The notes beneath the pieces are model-generated. The model worked only from the letters and a program-made list of their open reading frames with translations. It was not told the DNA's origin and did not search any database. DNA of 64,000 bases from Xylogone sp. PMI_703. Taxonomy: Eukaryota > Ascomycota > Leotiomycetes. Below, in pieces: positions 54,962 to 64,000 of this stretch; the stretch's first letter is position 1; every line of letters begins with the position of its first letter. The stretch covers positions 434,001 through 498,000 of the forward strand of contig JAJTUQ010000008.1 in the NCBI GenBank assembly GCA_021399445.1, given 5' to 3'. Position numbers and translations under genes: made by a program.

Positions 54962-55433
54962 AAGCAAGCTTGACTTGAAGTTATAATATTTAAAAAGTAA
55001 ATAGAAACAACATACAAGTATTCCAAATCTAGCCATATGAATGTCACGACTTCTGTGTCATCATAATGCCTTGAAATTGCCTCCACTGATAACGCTTCGG
55101 CAATCAATATGCGTAACCAACTTCCTTCTTGCAAGGTCAGGTTCGATCGTAGTAGGTAGGTAACATACAACTGAATTGAACTAACTAACTCTACAGTGGA
55201 CAAGTACGCTGTATATATAGGCCTAAAGCCTTCCTGTATAGTTGACTGTAGCCTAACTGGCAGCCTAAAAGGCTGCCCAGACTCCAGGCGACGTTGTAGG
55301 CAACGGCTTTTGCTGGCTACAGGCAACCGCTTAGCACTGACAGGGGCCTCGATCCTTGTAATCAAAGTGGTGTTAAGTGTTAAGCAGAAGATATCGCAAC
55401 ACTTCTGCTCTTGCTATCTCTGTGCTAAATGAA
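54962..55433. other. Intergenic
   Basis: No gene recognised. The long minus-strand open frame over 54550-55365 overlaps the dehydrogenase and has no domain. Confidence 0.4.
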
Positions 55434-55451
55434 CATCATCATCATCATCAA

Positions 55452-55511
<60 letters not shown>
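55434..55511. repeat. CAT microsatellite
   Basis: About 26 CAT triplets with one AAC interruption near the left. It lies directly before the leader of a LINE ORF1 remnant. Confidence 0.95.
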
Positions 55512-55530
55512 AGATGACGACGGAGAAAAA

Positions 55531-56725
55531 ATGTCAAAGAACAGCAAGAACAGCAAGAACACCCCGAAGAGCAATGCCTTCGATTTGCTCAGCGAGTTAG
55601 ATGACGACGAGTCGATACCATAGAAGCTACGAGTACCAGTACCCGCGGACGGCCTTTGAAGCGCACGCAGCCCTTCGAGCCTAACTCGCCTCCCCGAGCC
55701 AAGAGAACCAACTCTACAAAAGCTACAGCATCGACCGACCCCAGCAACACTATGTACTAATGAGTGGACCCAAGTTAAAGACCTTCTCAAACGTGGTGAG
55801 ACTGCCCTTACGACTGCAGAGCACCGGGCTGAGAAAGCAGAAAAACGCATCGAGGCCTTAGAAGAGTTTATACGAAATGAACTTTCCCCCAAATTGGGCC
55901 AACTCCCTCTACAAACCCTACTCTGCCGTCACCACCATCATCATTACCACCGTCTCCACCGCCGTCTATAGCCCCGGGTCAGATCCCAGGGGTAGGGCGG
56001 GACCTGAGCCGAGTTACAATCCCTGAGATCAAGGAAGGAAACGCTGGTACGGTGCGTAAACGTGTAAACGAAGCTCTCAAGGGCAAGGGTATTACATGCT
56101 TGGGAGTCAATTCTAAAGGGAATGGCCGCTATCGGTTACTTTTCCGAGACGAGGATGTCGACAAAGTACGAAGGGATGATGTTTGGCTTAAGACATACTT
56201 TGATAGAGGAACATTATATGGAGAAGAGTGGGACCCAATAAGAGTCGACAGGGCACATCATAAAGTATCAACAGATGAGATGGGCTGTACAGTCTTTGGT
56301 CAGATGAATCAGGTCAAGGTTCATAAGATGCGATGGTTAGGAAACGTTTCAGTGGACAAGGAATATCGCTCAATGATTATACATTTGGATACAAAGAGGA
56401 GGTTGACAAGCTTCTTAAGAAAATGATGGTTACTATGGCAAACGGAGAGTGTGCATATACTCGCCCATTTGTCATCGGTCGTCAGCCTGCACGTTGTTAC
56501 CGGTGTCATCTATATGGCCAATCACATTACCGGTGCAAAGCAGTAGCGCCAGTCTGTGGACAATGTGCAGTTTCAGGGCATTCGGCATCAACATGTATTT
56601 CGACAACCTTCCAATGTGCAGCGTGTGGTGGAAAAGGTGCTCACAAAGCTACTGATCCAGGATGTCCAGTATATCGACAAGAGCTTGTAAAACTACGACC
56701 ATCGCCGTTATATTCGTACGACTAA
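55531..56725 (+). pseudogene. LINE ORF1 (gag-like) remnant of a different family
   Basis: Starts MSKNSKNSKNTPKSNAFDLL at 55531, stops at 55621-55623, and continues in other frames: a coiled-coil-like AEHRAEKAEKRIEALEEFIR, RVTIPEIKEGNAGTVRKRVN from about 56010, then a break near 56330. The end is clear: YTRPFVIGRQPARCYRCHLY, knuckles CYRCHLYGQSHYRC, CGQCAVSGHSASTC and CAACGGKGAHKATDPGC. Only ORF1 is present; no endonuclease or reverse transcriptase follows. Differs from the two LINE copies to the left in all linker regions. Confidence 0.75.
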
Positions 56726-56961
56726 CTTTAGCTATTTTAGCCTATTTCAATCCAGCATAACCCCTCTGTTTACCGCATGTGGTTGCCCACATTTGGGTAA
56801 GCTAGCTATTTCTGACAATAATAGGAAGTTATACTTTTCGCCGATTATGGTGAGAGAGAGAGGTCTTGACTTAGGTAAAGGCTCCGGAATTGGGATAGGA
56901 TAGGCACAGCCAAGTAGATGGAATAGATAAGGTATATAGAGAACAGGTAGCGAGTGTGTTA
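56726..56961. other. Non-coding spacer
   Basis: No ORF2 follows the gag-like remnant; nothing recognised here before the long palindrome. Confidence 0.4.
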
Positions 56962-57319
56962 AGAGAATTAAGGCTGTAGGAGGAAAAGGTTCATATCCTG
57001 ATGTTTATCTACTGTATTAGTTTAGTTTATTTATTTATAACAGGGGAAAATCCTAGAGGCAGTTATCGAAGATACGCTAATCCTATTCTAGCTATGTCTT
57101 AACTCGGTTCCAAGCCCTAAACAGCCTAGCCTTACACAGCTAGGCTCACAGCTAGGCTGTTTAGGGCTTGGAACCGAGTTAAGACATAGCTAGAATAGGA
57201 TTAGCGTATCTTCGATAACTGCCTCTAGGATTTTCCCCTGTTATAAATAAATAAACTAAACTAATACAGTAGATAAACATCAGGATATGAACCTTTTCCT
57301 CCTACAGCCTTAATTCTCT
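56962..57319. repeat. Perfect 169-bp inverted repeat with 20-bp spacer
   Basis: 56962-57130 is exactly complementary to 57151-57319 as far as can be checked by eye; the spacer is 57131-57150. The inner edge reads CCCTAAACAGCCTAGC / GCTAGGCTGTTTAGGG. The spacer contains CACAGCTAGGCT, repeated at the start of the right arm. No reading frame inside. The arms are unmutated although the DNA to the right is strongly RIP-like. Confidence 0.93.
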
Positions 57320-58009
57320 CCCTTCGATGGTACAGTACAGCCGAAAGCCCTAAAGCAAATAATCACCTAGAACATCTGGACTTAACTAATCTAGCTGTTC
57401 TTATTACTTTTATAAACAAAGAAAGTTCAATCAGTTACTTACAATAGACAAAGTTATCATAATGACTAAGAAAGACAGTCAAGAAAAGTTATTATAAAGT
57501 TATTTTATGTTTTTACTTTACTAAAAGCTTAAATTATAATTATATTGTTTATTTAAGACTTTTGTCTAATTCAGATAATATATACATTAGATAAATCAAA
57601 AGTATATTAAATATATCAAAAAAGAAATATAAATTTATCTTATTGTTTGTTTAAATTATATAAATATTAACATTTTTATTAAAATAATAAAAATAAAACT
57701 TATTTTTAATAAGTTTATAATATGATTTTAGTTAACTAAAATATTAATATTATTTTATAATAAACTATAAATATAATAACTTTAGTTAAAAATATAACTT
57801 TATAGTTATAACTATTAATAATTAGTTTTTTATAATATTATAAAGAAATGTTTAAAAAAATAACATATTACTATATTATAATAACTGTTTTATAATATAA
57901 TATAGTAATATGTATTTTTTTAATTAATAATTTATTTATTATAACTTTTTTAATAACTTTTTTTAAGACATATTTGTGTTATATAACAAAAAGTTTAATA
58001 TTATTGTGG
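57320..58009. other. AT-rich RIP-like tract
   Basis: Extremely rich in TA, TTAA and TATAAT-like words with hardly any C or G. No genes. Typical of DNA saturated by RIP in ascomycetes. Confidence 0.7.
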
Positions 58010-58230
58010 TAGGGAAACCCGTCATGTATTAGTAATAGTTATGCCAAGCCGAGCCAGCATATATTGATGGCAAGCCCCGGATAGTAAACCAACAACCTTT
58101 TCATACTCAACCAAGGGAGTGGTTCGTTCGTTTGCCTTGTGTACTTGTTGTTTATATGGTTCTGCGTGATCCCGTCGCATAAGCTCTATTCCTGTATGCT
58201 CTAGCCAGCGTTATTGTTACGCTCACACTA
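58010..58230. other. GC-richer island
   Basis: A 220-bp block of balanced composition (GTAGGGAAACCCGTCATG ... CGTTATTGTTACGCTC) with sharp edges against AT-rich sequence on both sides. Probably a later insertion; no termini or gene identified. Confidence 0.45.
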
Positions 58231-58407
58231 TCGCTTCCACATTATTAGATATTCCTGTATAAGTATAATTTACTAAAGTTTAATAATTTATAACATATTT
58301 TAAGTATTATACTTTATATAATTATAACCTTTGTAAATAACTTATTATTTTACTTAAATGAGTAATTATCAGCTTAAGAGAAATTAATGATATTTTAAAC
58401 TATATAA

Positions 58408-58566
58408 ATATATTTTTTATTTATATTTTTTATTTATATTTTATTTATATTTTTTATTTATATTTTTATTTATATTTTTTATTTATATTTTTTATTTATA
58501 TTTTTATTTATATTTTTATTTATATTTTTTATTTATATTTTTTATTTATATTTTTTATTTATATTT
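58408..58566. repeat. AT minisatellite
   Basis: About a dozen copies of a 12-14 bp unit TTTATATTTTTTA with variable T-run length, inside the RIP-like tract. Confidence 0.9.
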
Positions 58567-59089
58567 CACATTTACACTTTATACTTATTATTTAACTTAA
58601 ATACTTATAATTATACTTTGTACTTATTATTTAGCTTAAATATTCATAGTTATACTTTGTATCTTATAACTTATATTTATTATTTAACTTAAATAACTTA
58701 TATTTATACTTTATATTTAACTTGACAATAACTAAGAAGAACAAAGAATATAGTTTATTAATTATAAACTGACAATAACTAAGATTAGTTTAAAATTATA
58801 CTATTAATACTTAACTTAAGAAAAAGCTTTACTGTTAAAGACAAAGAAAGATAAAACAAAATTATTTATTATAAAAGTATATCAAATGACTAAAATATTT
58901 AAAACATTTTAAAAATAAGGTTAGTTTGTATAAATTTAAGATACATACAATACTGTATAATACTTAATATTATATAATATAAATTAATTTTAAATATAAG
59001 GTTATTTATTAAGTCATATAATTTAATTAAATTAGTTATTTAACTTAATAATATCCTTAAAACTCATTCTTTGTAACGTTCCTACGTTG
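58567..59089. other. AT-rich RIP-like tract
   Basis: No genes. Contains diverged repeats of TATTTAACTTAAATA at 58590-58720. Confidence 0.6.
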
Positions 59090-59400
59090 GGGGGTGGCTA
59101 TTACTCAAATAATAGGCTTGAGAGGTCAAGGGAGCAAGTGAAACTTAGATTGTAGAACTTTACTATGAAGTGCAGGTATGCTGTAAATCAATTGAGTTGA
59201 GCACGAGGCTCCTATCTACTGTGAAACTATCTACTTATATAGTGAGTGAATTTAAGTTGGGATCCTTGGATCCCCAGGATCCACGGATCCACCACTTCCT
59301 GAGGTTTGGATCCCTTGGATCCCCGGATCCTCAGGATCCTACAGGGGTCGTGATTCATCACGTGACCTAGCCGCCTGGTAGGATCCTTCTGCCCAGAATC
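59090..59400 (+). repeat. Dispersed repeat X, GC-rich copy with GGATCC cluster
   Basis: Shares the block TTGAGcACgAgGCTCcTATC, ACTGTgaAACTATCTAc and a downstream CACGTGAC with the AT-rich copies at 63686-64000 (same strand) and 61023-61338 (opposite strand). This copy alone is GC-rich and holds nine GGATCC sites (59260-59386). Possibly the LTR of a retroelement; ends not defined. Confidence 0.55.
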
Positions 59401-59612
59401 TAGTAACAGGATTCTGTCAGTAGAGTTTTACCAGCAATTTCCTACCAGCGCCTTTCTTCCAATCAACTCTTGCCAGTGGACTATTACTAGTCGCGACCGC
59501 CGTTAGTAGTGTCCCTATTGCCGTCTCAAGTTTTACTGTTATAAAGTTTGTGCCGACTTGTGGAAGTACAAATCTACTGGTAGATTTCGGCTGTCAACCC
59601 TGGGCCGTGACA
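59401..59612. other. GC-richer flank
   Basis: Balanced composition, no gene recognised; leads into the MITE-like element. Confidence 0.35.
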
Positions 59613-59969
59613 GATCACTTGAATTTACCGCGAAATCCAGTAAAACTGACTTTAACAAATTTATCAACCATACAGTTTTACCAAATATTATCTTATATAT
59701 TAGTTAATTATCCTAATATAATTATTACGATTTTAAGGGTTTTAGACTTTTTAACAATTTGTAAATACAAGAACTTCTATTTCAGCCTTAAAGTTAAAGA
59801 ATTTTTGGTTATATTATATAATGTATAAACGTTAAACATATAAAAACTCGATCATACATTAAACAGCCTCAAGATAGATTATTATTAAATTTATAAGTTA
59901 AAATTCAATATAGTGATTAAGTTCTCTAAAAGTCAGTTTTGCTGAATTTCGCAGTAAATTCAAGTGATC
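59613..59969. mobile_element. Second MITE-like inverted-repeat element
   Basis: Left arm from 59613 (GATCACTTGAATTTACCGCG...) and right arm to 59969 are complementary over about 42 bp with a few mismatches. The interior is AT-rich and non-coding. The arm motif AATTTACCGCgAAAT is shared with the MITE at 47590-48008. Just outside the right arm are the palindrome TTACGTTA-ACC-TAACGTAA (60000-60018) and CACCAGCGCACCCGGGTG, recalling the CGCACC repeats of the first MITE. Confidence 0.65.
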
Positions 59970-60065
59970 CGGGTATGTAAGTGATCCGACTAAGTGAAAG
60001 TTACGTTAACCTAACGTAAATCTTACCACACCAGCGCACCCGGGTGTACCAGTACGCTTCTACCA

Positions 60066-61022
60066 CCATTTCAGTGTATAATATTAAATATTCAACCACA
60101 AATCTATTATATTACAATATGTCTAATTATTAGCTAAATTAAAACACTTATTCCTTTTATGCCTTACAATTCCACACTCTGAACACTTTAGTAACTATCA
60201 CTATAATACTAACAAGTTATCTTTAGATATTAGAAAATTTGACTCTTTTACTACTTCTTGACTTTCTGCATTTGATTAAACAATCTTTTGAGCTTCTTGT
60301 AATGTTATTAAGTTTGTACTAAATAATCTTTTTTTAGATCTTTTAGATTTTTCTTGTAACGATTATATAGCACCTTATAATCTTTTTACTTCTTTGGTCA
60401 AAAATATTTCCTTATGTATAAACATTTAAAACCCTTTTTAAAGTTGTCTAATTGTAATTTAATTAATATAAAAGAGTTTCCATATTACTGAAGTATTATA
60501 TGAATAGTTTCACATTACAATTATAATTATACTAAATTCTAAGACGTTACAAAAACCTAAGGCGTTATAAAATTGTTATAACTACTCTCAGGTAAAGTAA
60601 TACTCTGTTTAACCTGAACATACAATTTAGACAAAACATAATCTAGATTATATAAAATTAATTTAGTTCTTATAAATATTTAACAAATATTATTCGATTT
60701 AAAGGTTTTTTGTCATATAATAAAATATATTTCAAAAAAAATCAAACTTGTTAATATAATGAATTTTAACACACATTTTCCCTTCTACTATAACTTTATA
60801 TATATGTTTTAAAACTGAAAAACAACTCACATTAAGTAGTTAAAGAATATACGATAAATGTAAAGACATATAAAACGTGATAATCCTGTTTTCAAGTAAT
60901 AAGAATCAAACTTAGGTGTTATATAACTCTTATGACCGTTAAGTATAAACATATGATTGTTATTGTTACAAACTTGCTAAGATTACAGAAGGCTTAAGGC
61001 TCGGCAAACAATGCACTGTACA
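60066..61022. other. AT-rich RIP-like tract
   Basis: No genes or repeats recognised. Confidence 0.6.
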
Positions 61023-61338
61023 GAGAACTTGATGTAAGACTAGGATCATAAGGCTAAGTGTCACGTGATCAGGATCATTAGGATCATTAGGATCATTGCG
61101 AAAATCCAGAGGATCTAGATGATCTAACATATTTCATTATATATATAAACTCAGATAATTACTCAGTAGATAAAAGCTTTGTGCTTAACTTATAATACAG
61201 ATTGTTACTTATACAATTATAGTTACAATCATATACTATATTTACACTAATCCCCAAGCTCTTATTAACCCCTTTATAACCTAGTATATATTTATACATT
61301 CTATAAGACCTAAGTAAAGACTTAAGTTTATAACACTT
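61023..61338 (-). repeat. Dispersed repeat X, inverted AT-rich copy
   Basis: The complement matches 63686-64000 over some 300 bp: shared landmarks are AAAGGGGTTA, GGGGATTAGT, AACAATCTGTAT, CTCTTATCTACTG-like and GATCACGTGACACTTAGCC. Many transition differences, as expected of RIP. Includes AGGATCATT tandem copies at 61070-61100. Confidence 0.75.
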
Positions 61339-62109
61339 TGAGTACCTCCTTAAAGAGATTAAGATCAAGTGCCCTAAGACACCATGAGCCAGTAAGCCAG
61401 CCTTATGTTTGGAGTAAAAAGCACAAGACCAGGTCCTCTTTTAGGCCTTACTCTAACGCTAAACCCATTATCCTCATCAGACAACAACAACGAAGAACAA
61501 AGAGATTTCCTACAAATCGTCTTATTACCCAAACTACCTAAGGTAATCACATTAACCAAGTTTAATAAAGATAAATCTAAGTACAAAGCTTTTAAGATAT
61601 AAGTACATTTGTTTTTAAAATTTAATAAAACTATATTCAGAAATGAGTAAAACTATATGTTCTAGGTTATTATATACTTGGAAAAAAACACATTTAAGCT
61701 TTCGTTGTCATATATAAAGAATTTTTATAATATTATCGAGAAAAGAAAAAACAGATAATAAAAAACAATTAATCTGTTTAAAAGTTTAAACAACTTCTAG
61801 GACAAAATGGATTAATTATTCGATAACACAAACAAAAAGCAAAAAGTATTAAAACAGTTAAACAAGCTTAAACAGTCAAGATTAGTATAAAACTATAACA
61901 TAAAGTTTTATATATTAACTCTTTAAATAGACTAAAATAACAAAGTCTTAATGTACTATTATAAAAAAAGCTTTAAAAATATAATAATAAACAAAATAAC
62001 TCAGCTAAGGCTAGTCTTAAAAAGTCTAAAGAAACTTATGAAAAAAGTTACTAAAATAAATAATTATTAATAAAAAAGACATTAGATAAAAAGAACAAAA
62101 CAATAAACT
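61339..62109. other. AT-rich RIP-like tract
   Basis: No convincing gene; the two short overlapping open frames at 61338-61602 have no recognisable domain. Confidence 0.5.
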
Positions 62110-62274
62110 AAAACAACAAAAAGTATCGTCGGCTTTTCCCACTATGGCTAGTGCGGCCGACTTTTAAAACTGCGGTTCCCTTGTAGTCGGTGGAAGCGAT
62201 TGACACATGGAAGCGAATGACACAAACTGATTTTACAACCAGATTTTCGAAAAAGTTCATTTTCGCTTAGGTTT

Positions 62275-62508
62275 TGTTAGGGGATGAGCATCCCGGGGTG
62301 GTCGACAGCGAATCACAGGCAAGACGAAGGGTGTGCGCAGGTGTCTCTCATACATTCCACAGACTAAATCTTGTCCCTTACATCGTTAAGCTTAAGCTCT
62401 ACTTTATACTGTACAATGGTCACGTGAATGTCCTAGGCGAGGTCCCTTCGCTGGGGCTGCATTCCCCCCTGGTGGGCGTAACACCCCCTTTACACCTGGC
62501 CCTTAACA
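62275..62508. mobile_element. Probable solo LTR, 234 bp, in a GC-rich island
   Basis: Starts TGTTAGGGG and ends CCCTTAACA, the TGTTA..TAACA ends of many Ty3-type LTRs. The GC-rich island spans 62110-62508 inside AT-rich DNA, so it seems younger than the RIP around it. No clear target duplication (GGTTT versus TTTAT). Confidence 0.5.
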
Positions 62509-63685
62509 TTTATCATGAGTGGTTTAGTTTTTAATTTTACTCAAAAAGAAGTACTTAAACTGTTTATCATTTTGATAAAGTAACTTCTCCCCTTTTTAAC
62601 TTTAGTGTTTAGTTTTAATCAAGAGATTACTTTAAGTATAATAAGGTTAATTATACTGTTATTATCGAACATTACTGTATTCTTTCTTATTATTATCTTT
62701 GTGCTAAAAGTTAATTATCTTATTAAACTTATATTATTTTCTTATCTTATAACTTTATTATAATATATGTTATTTATGATAAAATCTTTCTTTATTAAGA
62801 ATAGTTTTAGTTTATATAGTTTTATATTTTGTTTTTATTCATATTATTTATGTGTCTAAGAGATTTTTTTACATTAGTGACTTTATAATTAATAATATAA
62901 TAGTATAGTATTCTTAACTATAACAGATTCAAACTTAGGTAATAATGAGATCTAGACATGACCTTTATGATTGTTCTAAAGTTAATGATCTTATCTTTAG
63001 CTAAATATGGTTTTATTTATTACTGTTAACGTTTTATTATAGACTATATTCTGTGCTGACTTTTTTAGTTCTTCGTAATTCTTTTAAGCATTACTCTTTT
63101 GTTTACCTTTAAGGCTTTAATGTACTTATCAATCTTTTATAGGTTATGTGATTTTCTAATCATTAGTTCTGATTCTAGTACTTTGTCTTTCATAGCTTGG
63201 CTAAGACCTGGTTCTGTTAAATCTTTTTCGAGTTCAGATTCTGACAATGTTTTTAACTAGTTTTTTATTGCTTTTAGTATATTCTTAGTGATATTCTTTA
63301 ACGTTTTGATTAATATCTTTAATATCTACTTTTATCTGAAGATCTTTTTAATAAGTTTTAGTACTAAGATCTTTATATTATCTAAGGTTTTCTCGACTTA
63401 TACCTAGTAAAATGTATTTTTTAAATCTAGTATATTAAAAAGTCTAGTCTTGGTTTTTCTTGTTAAAGCGTCGTTGTATATCTTTAGTTTATTACTCTTT
63501 TGTTCTTTTTCTAAGTTATTCTTTGTAAAAGCTTTTTCTTCTGTCTTATACATAGAATACTTATACAAGATTTAGCTTATTGACAAGTCTTTGTTGTTTT
63601 CTGGCCAAGTCTCTGAGCTAATAAAGGATATTTCTCTTATTATTTGCTATTTTGCTTTAGTTTCTGTTTTAGCCTTTACTTTTGT
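62509..63685. other. AT-rich RIP-like tract
   Basis: No genes recognised; dense TA/TTTT words. Confidence 0.6.
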
Positions 63686-64000
63686 AAATACTGTTATAAA
63701 CTTGGATCTCTGCCTTAGTCCTATAGAGTGTATAAGTATATACTAAGTTGTAAAGGGGTTAGTGAGAGCTCGGGGATTAGTATAATATAATATATGATCG
63801 TAACTACAATTGTATAGATAACAATCTGTATATTAAGTTGAGTACAAAGCTCTTATCTACTGTATAACTATCTAAGCTTATATAAATGATAAAATATGTT
63901 AGATTATCTGAATCCTCTAAATCATCACAATAATCTTAATGATCTTAATGATCCAGATCACGTGACACTTAGCCTTGTGGTCTTAGTCTTATATCAGGTT
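63686..64000 (+). repeat. Dispersed repeat X, AT-rich copy, runs off the right edge
   Basis: Same-strand relative of 59090-59400 and inverted partner of 61023-61338. Continues beyond the window. Confidence 0.75.

Noticed and set aside
54550..55365. 271-codon minus-strand open frame
   Set aside because: Overlaps the last exons of the dehydrogenase and continues into non-coding DNA; no motif; chance open frame.
55434..55511. CRISPR-like or structured repeat array
   Set aside because: It is a simple triplet microsatellite with no spacers; this is also a eukaryotic genome.
55425..55892. Minus-strand open frame with a poly-Met run
   Set aside because: It is the CAT microsatellite read as ATG repeats plus the antisense of the LINE ORF1 remnant.
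59550..59828. 92-codon plus-strand frame
   Set aside because: Spans the left arm and interior of the MITE-like element; AT-driven Ile/Leu/Phe composition.
61338..61602. Two overlapping short plus-strand frames in the AT-rich block
   Set aside because: No domain, no splice support, and they start inside repeat X; probably chance.
62110..62508. tRNA or rRNA gene in the GC island
   Set aside because: No A/B-box pairing or cloverleaf could be drawn; the TGTTA..TAACA ends fit an LTR better. No tRNA was found anywhere in the window by eye.

Overview
The window looks like a repeat-rich accessory region of a filamentous ascomycete (Pezizomycotina). The evidence is short 44-76 nt GT-AG introns with CTAAC-like branch sites, a Zn2Cys6 regulator, a fungal-specific transcription-factor-domain protein, a fungal S41 (CPAF-like) peptidase, Tad1-type LINEs, pogo/Fot1 and hAT DNA transposons, Helitrons, and stop codons and AT-rich blocks that look like repeat-induced point mutation (RIP). 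The class cannot be fixed from the sequence alone.

Layout. 1-1.4 kb: the end of a hAT element (minus strand, leaving the window on the left) inserted in a broken pogo-type transposase. 2.0-3.6 kb: a fungal transcription-factor-domain gene. 4375-7663: an apparently complete hAT transposon with an 8-bp target duplication and a spliced 733-aa transposase. 8.0-10.4 kb: a large coiled-coil plus kinase-like gene. 13.0-18.3 kb: a nearly intact Tad1-like LINE with one stop codon in ORF2; its 3' end is cut by a second, decayed hAT (18.3-20.9 kb). 20.9-36.7 kb: two Helitrons head to tail, the first broken by one nonsense codon, the second open through a three-exon 2153-aa Rep-helicase. 36.7-39.3 kb: two unrelated hAT remnants. 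39.7-40.2 kb: a small spliced hypothetical gene. 40.9-46.5 kb: a RIP-damaged inverted copy of the LINE. 46.5-48.1 kb: a pogo remnant holding a MITE-like insert. 48.2-50.8 kb: a decayed S41 peptidase gene. 51.4-51.7 kb: a probable solo LTR. 52.3-55.0 kb: a divergent Zn2Cys6 regulator / short-chain dehydrogenase pair. 55.4-56.7 kb: a decayed LINE ORF1 behind a CAT microsatellite. 56962-57319: a perfect 169-bp inverted repeat. 57.3-64 kb: an AT-rich, gene-free RIP-like tract with GC-richer islands (solo-LTR-like, MITE-like and GGATCC-rich repeats).

Probable host genes are few: the TF-domain gene, the kinase-like gene, the small hypothetical gene, the decayed peptidase, and the regulator/dehydrogenase pair, which share a 407-bp promoter and may form a regulatory unit. 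The rest is a nested stack of transposons. Splice forms were worked out by hand from splice sites, frame and family resemblance; no similarity search was run.
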